The position numbers were made by a program, and so were the translations under genes. From Parietaria judaica (lineage: Eukaryota; Streptophyta; Magnoliopsida; Rosales; Urticaceae): DNA of 64,000 nt. Position 1 is the first letter of the stretch, and every line of letters starts with the position of its first letter. Of this stretch, positions 45,337-64,000 are shown one piece after another. Where the stretch lies: positions 24,894,001 through 24,958,000 of the forward strand of contig OX940860.1 of NCBI GenBank assembly GCA_954871525.1, written 5' to 3'. Below the pieces are notes generated by a model, which was not told the DNA's origin, searched no databases, and worked only from the letters and a program-made list of their open reading frames with translations.

Positions 45337-45348
45337 CTCCCCCTCAAG
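45337..45348 (-). other. Polypurine tract of the copia element
   Basis: On the element strand it reads CTTGAGGGGGAG directly before the 3' LTR. It is the primer site for plus-strand DNA synthesis. Confidence 0.85.
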
Positions 45349-48300
45349 ATGGAGAGTATATGTCGATTACTCCCATCTTGCGTAAAAGATGATGAAACTG
45401 AGACGGATACAACGCCTTAGTCAACAGATCGGCAAGTTGGTTGTCGGAAGAGACATGAAAGGTTTTGATAATGCCAGATTGAATCTTTTCTCGGATGAGA
45501 TGACAATCTATCTCAATGTGTTTCGTCCGCTCGTGATAAACCGGATTAGCAGCGATGTGAAGGGCAGCTTGATTGTCGCAATATAATAGCGCAGGTGTAC
45601 GATGAGAAATTCGAAGATCTTGGAGAAGAGCAATGAGCCAAGTTATTTCACAACTAGTATTTGCCATACATCGATACTCGGCCTCTGCCGAAGAGCGTGA
45701 AACGGTGTGTTGCTTCTTGGATTTCCAAGAAATAAGAGAAGAGCCAAGAAAGATGCAAAAACCCGAAATAGACCGACGAGAATCTGGACATTGGGCCCAG
45801 TCAGAATCTGCGAATGCCTTGAGCTGTAACGTTGACTTGGAAGAAAAAAATAACCCTTGTCCTGGTGTTCGTTTTACGTATTGTAGAATACGAAAAACGG
45901 CCTGAAGATGAGGAGTGCGAGGGGCTGCAAGAAACTGACTTAGACGGTTCACGACATAGCTAAGGTCTGGTCGTGTGATCGTGAGATACAACAACTTACC
46001 GATCAAACGACGATAGCTAGTTGGATCAGCCAATAAATCCCCTTCAGATTGAGAAAGTTTAAGGTTAGGGACCATGGGTATATTCGCTGGCTTGCATCCC
46101 AAGTAACCCGAATCAGAAAGGAGTTCAAGTGAATATTTTCTTTGGCTAACATAAATCCCAATGGAAGATCGAGCAATTTCAAGACCCAAGAAGTACCGAA
46201 GAGAACCAAGGTCTTTAAGTTTGAAGTGCCGGTGGAGAGAAACTTTGAGAGCATCGACTGACGGAGTGTCATTGCTAGCAATGATTATATCATCAACATA
46301 CACCAATAGAATAAGAAAAGAGGTGCCAGTGGTCTTGGTAAATAGTGAATGATCACAAGTAGACTGAGAAAAGCCTTCAGAAATTAAAACAGAGGAGAAT
46401 TTGTGGAACCATTGTCGTGAAGCCTGTTTTAATCCATAGATTGATTTGTGTAAGCGGCAAACAGTATTGGGAGGAAGGTCAAAAAGTTGCTCCCCCTTGC
46501 CGAGAGAGTATCCTGGTGGTAATTTCATGTAAACTTCTTCGTCAAGGTCACCGTGCAAGAAAGCATTGGTGACGTCAAGTTGACTAAGGGACCATCCTTT
46601 CACCGCAGCAATAGACAAAAGAGTCTTAACAGTAACAAGCTTGGCAACAGGAGAAAATGTGTCTAGAAAATCTATGCCCTCTTGTTGCGTGTAACCTTTT
46701 GCAACGAGACGGGCCTTATAGCGATCGACGGTACCATCGGCTTTGAATTTGGTCTTGTATACCCATTTGCAACCAACAGATTGCTTTCCAACTGGTAGAG
46801 GACAAAGCGACCAAGTCCGATTTGATTCCAAAGCTTGTAACTCAAGGGCCATGGCCTCTCTCCAAATCTCACTTTTTAGGGCAGTGGTGAAATTTGAAGG
46901 CTCAGGATGGGAGCTAATAGACAAGGTGAAAGCACGGTAAGGTGGGGATAGTTTAGTGTAACTGAGAAAAGATGAGATAGGATATGTGGCAGGGGTTGAT
47001 GAGAGGGTAGGACTTTTAGAACTTGTAAGAGAGCAATGGTACTCAGATAAGTAAGAAGGGCGTTTAGTGGTTCGAGTAGGACGGATATTTGGAGGGCAGA
47101 CATCTGGTGGAGTTTGAATGGAGGGAGTATGGGAATCATGGGGTGTAATTGGTGTAGGCTCAGGAAGAGGAAGGGAATTATGTGGTAAAACACGATCATC
47201 GAATAAGGAAGTCGATAGAGATGAAGATGGATAGTGAGCAAAAGGAAAAAATGGTCTCATGGAAAATGACATTGCGACTAATGTAAACACGGCGACTTTC
47301 AATATCAAGAAGTTTATAACCCTTTACTCCAGGAGGATATCCAAGAAAAACAGATGCCCGGGCCCGAGGAGAGAATTTGTGACGTTGACTAACTAGTGTG
47401 GAACCATAACATAGACAACCAAAAGCACGAAGATGAGCGTACGACGGTTTCGTTTTGCAGAGAAGTTCAAATGGAGTTTTCTGAGAAAGAAGTGGGGATG
47501 GGGTTCGGTTAATAAGATAAACTGACGTGAGTACACAATCACCCCAATAACAAAGAGGAAGATGTGATTGGAAGTAAAGGGCTCGTGCAACGTTAAGCAG
47601 GTGTTGGTGTTTACGCTCAACAACGGAGTTTTGTTCTGGTTGCTCAACACACGAGTGATTAGAAATAATTCCTTTGCTGTTGAAAAAATCAGTGAATGCC
47701 AATTCAGGAGCGTTATCAGATCGGACCGATTTAATTTTTTCTTTAAATTGTGTTGAAATCAAAGAAAAAAATTGTGGAAACAAGGACAGAACGTCTGATT
47801 TGGCTTTCAAGAGATAGACCCAAGTTGCACGGGTGCAATCATCAACAATCGTAAGGAAATATTTGTGACCTTGTGGTGTAGCAACATGAAAAGGTCCCCA
47901 TGTATCAATGTGGATGAGATCAAAAGGGGCAGCAGACATATTATTATTAGAAAGAAAAGGGAGACGTCGTTGTTTAGATAGATGACAAATTTCGCAATGT
48001 GAATCTAAAACAGAAGTAGAGCGAGGAATTTGTAATTCATTGCGTAATATACGTAGTTTTACATGAGACGGGTGTCCAAGGCGACAATGCCAAATGTCTG
48101 ATTTAGAAACTGAAAAACTAGAAACAGAAATTGAATTACATAAGCTTTCTGTGGTTTCTAAAATGTAAAGGTTGTTCTCTTGTCTACCCCTCCCAATCGT
48201 CGAGCCCCGAGTAAGGTCCTGAATGACACAGAAATCCATGAAAAAGTCAACATGACAAGGAATAGTTCGAGTGAGCTCGCGAATACTTAAGAGGTTGAAT

Positions 48301-49605
48301 GAGAATGAAGGTACATGAAGGACATTATACAAAATGATACGTGAGGTTAAATGGACAGAACCAATATGAGTGACATAAGCATAATGCCCATCGGGGAGGC
48401 TCACTACAGTATTGGAAACAGGTTTGGATTCAAAAAAATTTTTTCAGATCTGAGCATATATGGTGTGTTGCACCGGAATCAAGAATCCAACCCATGACAT
48501 TTCTAGGAGGGTTACTAAGAGAAAATGAGGATATATTACCGTCCAAAACAGTAGGATTGACATCATTAAGAGTTGTCTCTGTCTGTGGTGGCTGGTTCTG
48601 GAGCTGGGAGCTGAGGTGAGCAATGAGTTGTTGAACCTGATCCGTCGAAAGAGAATTCAATGGCGGTGCAGTAGACGCACCCCTTGCACCGGTGGCTGAT
48701 GTAGATGGAAAAGAGTTCACCATATTTGAAGAAGCCACAAAACGAGTTGGCGGTGCTGCTGGCGCCTTTGGTTTCACCTTGTAACCCGGAGGGAAACCGT
48801 GCAACTTGAAGCATTTGTCAGCGACATGGCCAGAGATGCCACAATGAGAGCAAATTGGTCGCTTAAAGCGAGAGAACTGAGCAGCAAGAGCCGTCGGAAT
48901 AGGTGGAGCAACGACGTGGAAGGCAGTCGAAGCCGGTGAAGGACCAAGGACACTTGTGCCGAGACCTCGTTGTCTCTCTTCTTGAACGACAAGGCTAAAG
49001 ATCTTAGCAACAGATGGTAATGGTTCCATCATAAGGATTTGCCCACGGATGTTGGAGTAAGAATCGTTCAATCCCATTAGAAATTGCATTACAGATTCCT
49101 GATCTTGGTATTCAGTCCAAGATTTCATACCCCCACAAGAGCAAACAGGGGCGGGTTGGTAATTTTTCAATTCATCCCATAATATCTTCAGTTTGGTGTA
49201 ATATGGATTAACATCCATGTCTCCTTGAGATAGATGAAGCAACTGTTGTTTGATTTGGAAAATTCGAGGAGCATTGCTCTGTCGAAAACGAGCATGTAGA
49301 TCTTCCCAAACAGCCCGAGCAGAATCATTGTAAAGAAGAGAGTCTGCAATGTCTTTAGAGACGGAGTTAAGAAGCCAGGAAGTTACCATGCTGTTACAAC
49401 GAGACCAATCGCCGGCGCAGGCATCATCGGGAGATGGGATCTGAATGGAGCCATCAACGAGTCCGATTTTGTTCTTCGCATTCAACGCCATGAGAATGGA
49501 ACGACTCCAGGTGTTGTAGTTCGGTCCAGTGAGCTGGTGGGAGACGAGGATCATGCCGGGATGATCTGCACTGTGCAAGTAGTAGGGGTTGGAGGTAGAA
49601 TCCAT
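45344..49605 (-). pseudogene. copia gag-pol reading frame with two homopolymer frameshifts
   Basis: gag starts at ATG 49605 and carries the zinc knuckle CSHCGISGHVADKC; the protease motif WILDSGATHHIC follows in the same frame, which ends at 48430. Integrase is in a second frame (48404-47196): an HHCC region with HCRLGHPSH and CHLSKQ, then IDTWGPF, RSDNAPE and VVERKHQ for the DDE core. Reverse transcriptase and RNase H are in a third frame (about 47308-45344): AFLHGDL, YVDDII, then [11 protein letters not shown] and SSAEAEY. The frame changes at a T run (element strand) near 48437-48443 and again at a T run near 47249-47255. All catalytic motifs are otherwise present. Two shifts, both in homopolymers, in an element with identical LTRs are either very recent mutations or consensus errors. 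Confidence 0.9.
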
Positions 49606-49661
49606 CTTTGAAGGGGTCGGGGGATGTAGAGGAGAGAAAAAAAAAAAAAATTAGGGTTTGT

Positions 49662-49912
49662 TACTGTTTGCCGCTTACACAAATCAATCTATGGATTAAA
49701 ACAGGCTTCACGACAATGGTTCCACAAATTCTCCTCTGTTTTAATTTCTGAAGGCTTTTCTCAGTCTACTTGTGATCATTCACTATTTACCAAGACCACT
49801 GGCACCTCTCCTCCTCATCTTCAGGCCGTTTTTCGTATTCTACAATACGTAAAACGAACACCAGGACAAGGGTTATTTTTTTCTTCCAAGTCAACGTTAC
49901 AGCTCAAGGCAT
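49662..49912 (+). repeat. Inverted, internally deleted copy of the element's own pol in its 5' leader
   Basis: 49662-49809 is the exact reverse complement of 46319-46466 (148 bp), and 49811-49912 is the exact reverse complement of 45814-45915 (102 bp). Both sources are in the reverse transcriptase/RNase H part. The roughly 400 bp that separate them in pol are missing, with a CTC-type microhomology at the joint. In the element's RNA this leader is therefore antisense to its own pol. Confidence 0.93.
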
Positions 49913-49977
49913 AAGAGATGAATGAGGAGAAAAGGAAATAGAGGCCAAGAAAAATCAGAAAGCAAATGGAGATATAT

Positions 49978-49989
49978 GCTCTGATACCA
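49978..49989 (-). other. Primer-binding site (initiator tRNA-Met) of the copia element
   Basis: On the element strand TGGTATCAGAGC follows directly after the 5' LTR, the standard copia primer site complementary to the 3' end of initiator tRNA-Met. Confidence 0.92.
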
Positions 49990-50195
49990 TTTTAGAAAAT
50001 GAACGAGAGCTTGGAAGAAGAAGAAGAATTTTCTCATTAATTTTTTTTTGATGCAGAGAACAATTTAATACTTATAGAATACTAGCGTGATTGCTGGCGT
50101 GATTACCGGCGTAATTACAAAAAGGAGGCATAGGGTTGCCTACTCACTACACAAACAACGTACAAAAAATAAATGTAAAAGTCTGGTGCTTAATA
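49990..50195 (-). repeat. 5' LTR of the copia element
   Basis: 206 bp, identical by eye to 45131-45336. It would hold the element's promoter. Confidence 0.95.
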
Positions 50196-50455
50196 AAACT
50201 CGAGGTTATTCATGCAGAAAGTTGGTAATAAAATATTACCAAAATTATATATTTAAGATCATTAAAGTAGTTCGATTGGAATTAGAAAAAGTTCCTCAAT
50301 TTAGTTTATATATCTAAATATAAAATATGATATCAATTATCAAGTTATCAAGTATTAAATCATATCAATATCATAATATTTTCTCTATTAAAAGATATAT
50401 AGGCATTATTTAATTCTAATAATGATATCTTCAAATAATTAACATTATTATCACC

Positions 50456-50908
50456 ATAATAGTCAGGGGCGGAGCCAGGATTTTTACAAAGGGGGCGAAA
50501 AAAATTTAACTCGGAACTTTTAGAATATGATATTAAAAGTATTTTTTATAATTATTTTTTATAAATCGATAAAATATTTAGTGATACAATTCTACGAAGA
50601 TTATTACATAATATATAATAAAATAATCTTTATATAAAGAGATTAATAGTTTAATACTAATATAGAGATCATAAATATATTAAAAAAAACAAGATTGATG
50701 GGAATTGAACCTTAGTCTCTAAAGAGGAGAGAGTTAAAATTGAACTTTAATTTCTACTGCACCACAGTAACACTTTTGCCTATTTTGATACATTTTATGT
50801 ATATATTAATAAAACTGTATTATTAATTTTATTAAAAATAACATGTTTGAATCAAGTGGGGGCGGCTGTCCCCGCTCGGGCCTTCATAAATCCGCCCCTG
50901 ATAATAGT
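50456..50908. mobile_element. 437-bp hAT-type MITE with CAGGGGCGGA ends
   Basis: The element (50464-50900) starts CAGGGGCGGA and ends TCCGCCCCTG, perfect 10-bp inverted repeats. It is flanked by an exact 8-bp duplication ATAATAGT (50456-50463, 50901-50908). Inside it is AT-rich and non-coding. This end sequence is widespread in plants. It lies about 1 kb before the SMC3 start codon. Confidence 0.9.
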
Positions 50909-51928
50909 AATATCCCAAAAAGAGAAAAAAAGGAAAATTATATTAATGTTGGTTTTAGCGCGAAATATCGAAAAAGAAAGACATTCCCGCGCTCCAGCGA
51001 ATCGAACAGCCGTCGGATCAAATCCAACGGTCGTGATTAACGCGGTTTCACAGTAACGGCTGTGCACACCAAAGCAGGGAATGACAACGAATAAGGACTC
51101 CACTCCGTGTCTGTTCTGAGACGTCACTGGTATCAAGTCTTCACCAAAAGCGAGACTAAAATCCCCCTTTTTGCCGCCATTAATTCTCTCCTTCGAGATC
51201 TTCACTCTTCACGGAGCTCAGGCCGAGGAGCTTCGCGTCTTCTTCAACGGTAAGGACTCGCTTTCGCTTTCTCTGCTTCGCTGTCGGAGCTCGAAAATTC
51301 TCCCTCGGTCTGAAATGGCGGAGTTCGGGGTCGTGATTTTGGTGTAATTCAGCTTCTGTAGCTCGCTCCTTCCTGATTTGAAAACGAAACCCTAACTGGA
51401 TTCGAGCTACTGATTTTTGGACCGTTGAATTTCCTTTTTCGTGCTCGAGTTAGGGTTGATTTTGGCTAACTGTGTGAGATTGATCGCAAAGGTTTTTTTT
51501 TTTTTTTTTTTTTTCTGTACGAACCTTGTTGTACACTCTGAGAGTGAGAACTCTAAACTGGAAGTGTTGTTATCTGCGTTTGCTGTCAGAAATCGGAACT
51601 CGACGATCCTTTCTCGCTCTGAAATGGCAGAGTTCGGGGTTGTAAATTTGGTTTAATTAAGCTTCTGTAGCTCACTCTTTCGTGGATTGATGCCTTTTTG
51701 TGTGATTTGATACGAAACCCTAATGGAACACTAAGTGCTGAGTTTGGACCGTTGAATTTCCTTTTTTTCGTGCTCGAGTTAGGGTTGATTTTGGCTAATT
51801 GTGTGAAAATGATTGCCAAGGTTTTTTGAAAACTCTAAATTTGAAGTATCGTTATGTGTTTGTTGCTCTCTTTGTATAATTTTGAGTAATGTGTTCTTGC
51901 AGAAGTTTGCTACTTAGGGAATTGCAAA
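50909..51928 (+). promoter_or_regulatory. SMC3 promoter, leader and 5' UTR intron
   Basis: The promoter part has an E2F-type site GCGCGAAA (50958-50965), a near-E2F word ATTCCCGC (50983-50990) and TCCAACGGTCG (about 51023), one base from an MSA element. These fit an S/G2-expressed cohesin gene. A likely 5' UTR intron starts at the donor AACG/GTAAGG (51250) and ends at TTGCAG (51902), 26 bp before the ATG. It carries an internal duplication and a poly(T) run of over 20 bases. The regulatory roles are inference. Confidence 0.55.
51310..51827. repeat. Diverged direct duplication of about 190-210 bp in the SMC3 leader intron
   Basis: 51310-51497 and 51619-51827 share CTGAAATGGC(G/A)GAGTTCGGGG, AGCTTCTGTAGCTC, TTGGACCGTTGAATTTCCTTT and CGTGCTCGAGTTAGGGTTGA in the same order. 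They are direct repeats with small indels. Confidence 0.85.
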
Positions 51929-63614
<11,686 letters not shown>

Positions 63615-64000
63615 TAAGGTGAGCCAAAATTTCCAAATATTGATATTCATTGAAATTATTTGTCGTGGAGATGGAAGCTGGTTGTTAGAGTTGATGATTA
63701 GAAATGGATGGGTGAAAATTGAGGACTAGGTACCGGGCCAAAAACTGGGCTGTTCGGTTTCTGAAATTAGTTTTAAGAATTAGTTATTGATATGTAATAG
63801 ATTGATAAAAATATAGTTTAAACTTCAAATAAAGCCTAAATCGGGCTGGGCTGAGTCGAAGCCACGCTTCAAGGCCAAAACTTTCACCGTTCAAAAATGT
63901 TACGTTTTCAATTTGTTTCACTGTAAATTGGACGGCTAACGCCGGCTCTGAATTCATGCCACTCTGCTTCATCATATTTACGTAAATTGCAAAGTCTTGC
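63615..64000. other. 3' flank of SMC3
   Basis: Downstream of the SMC3 stop. No gene or recognisable repeat end seen before the window ends. Confidence 0.5.

Larger units (their letters stand above)
45126..50200 (-). mobile_element. Ty1/copia LTR retrotransposon, full-length, with identical LTRs
   Basis: The element is 45131-50195, transcribed on the minus strand. A perfect 5-bp duplication AAACT flanks it (45126-45130, 50196-50200). Both LTRs are 206 bp and I see no difference between them, which means a very recent insertion. The order of domains (gag, protease, integrase, reverse transcriptase, RNase H) is that of Ty1/copia. A primer-binding site for initiator tRNA-Met touches the 5' LTR, and a polypurine tract touches the 3' LTR. 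The LTR outer ends (TATT...AAAA on the element strand) depart from the usual TG...CA. Confidence 0.96.

Noticed and set aside
49662..49912. A small plus-strand reverse transcriptase gene fragment next to the copia gag
   Set aside because: It is an exact inverted copy of the same element's pol and lies inside its leader, so it is not a second element or an independent gene.

Overview
This window is eudicot plant nuclear DNA. Its genes have many short exons separated by AT-rich introns, and the proteins are plant families: a Tousled-type kinase, a phragmoplast kinesin-12, cohesin SMC3, ABA-type MAPKKKs and a chloroplast NDH-assembly factor. Transposons typical of plants (hAT, Mutator-like MITEs, Ty1/copia) lie between and inside the genes. 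I cannot name the species.

Layout: 0.5-3.6 kb, two tandem intronless MAPKKK17/18-type kinases (+). 4.7-5.7 kb, a CRR42/DUF3148 chloroplast protein (-). 6.0-6.5 kb, a 469-bp Mutator-like MITE. 7.1-13.8 kb, TOUSLED kinase (-, 16 exons, 695 aa). 15.9-19.7 kb, a seven-knuckle CCHC zinc-knuckle protein (-, 8 exons). 20.4-21.5 kb, a 994-bp foldback element. 23.2-25.5 kb, a plastid-type DnaJ zinc-finger protein (+) with a second copy of the 469-bp MITE in intron 1. 26.3-28.5 kb, a carboxylesterase (+). 29.3-30.0 kb, a hAT-like MITE. 30.7-38.9 kb, kinesin KIN-12 (+, 22 exons, 1297 aa). 39.4-44.8 kb, a third MAPKKK (-) split by a 4,489-bp hAT element. 45.1-50.2 kb, a Ty1/copia retrotransposon (-) with two LTRs that read as identical. 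50.5-50.9 kb, a hAT MITE. 51.9-63.6 kb, cohesin SMC3 (+, 28 exons, 1203 aa).

I built the gene models by joining exons at splice sites. The TOUSLED, KIN-12 and SMC3 models add up to whole codons and to lengths normal for their families. This supports the unusual splice sites they need, notably an AT-AC (U12-type) intron and two GC-AG introns in SMC3 and one GC-AG intron in KIN-12.

The most interesting signals are in the 39-50 kb transposon cluster. The copia element carries, in its 5' leader, an inverted and internally deleted copy of its own reverse-transcriptase region (148 + 102 bp, identical by eye), so its transcript could fold into long dsRNA. The hAT element has an exact 8-bp target duplication, eight TCGCGA motifs at each end and a transposase with several lesions; it interrupts a kinase frame that is otherwise intact.

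The host genes are not an operon-like set. SMC3 (cohesion), KIN-12 (phragmoplast) and TOUSLED (chromatin/cell division) all relate to dividing cells, but I see this as coincidence of gene content. All comparisons were made by eye; no database search was run.
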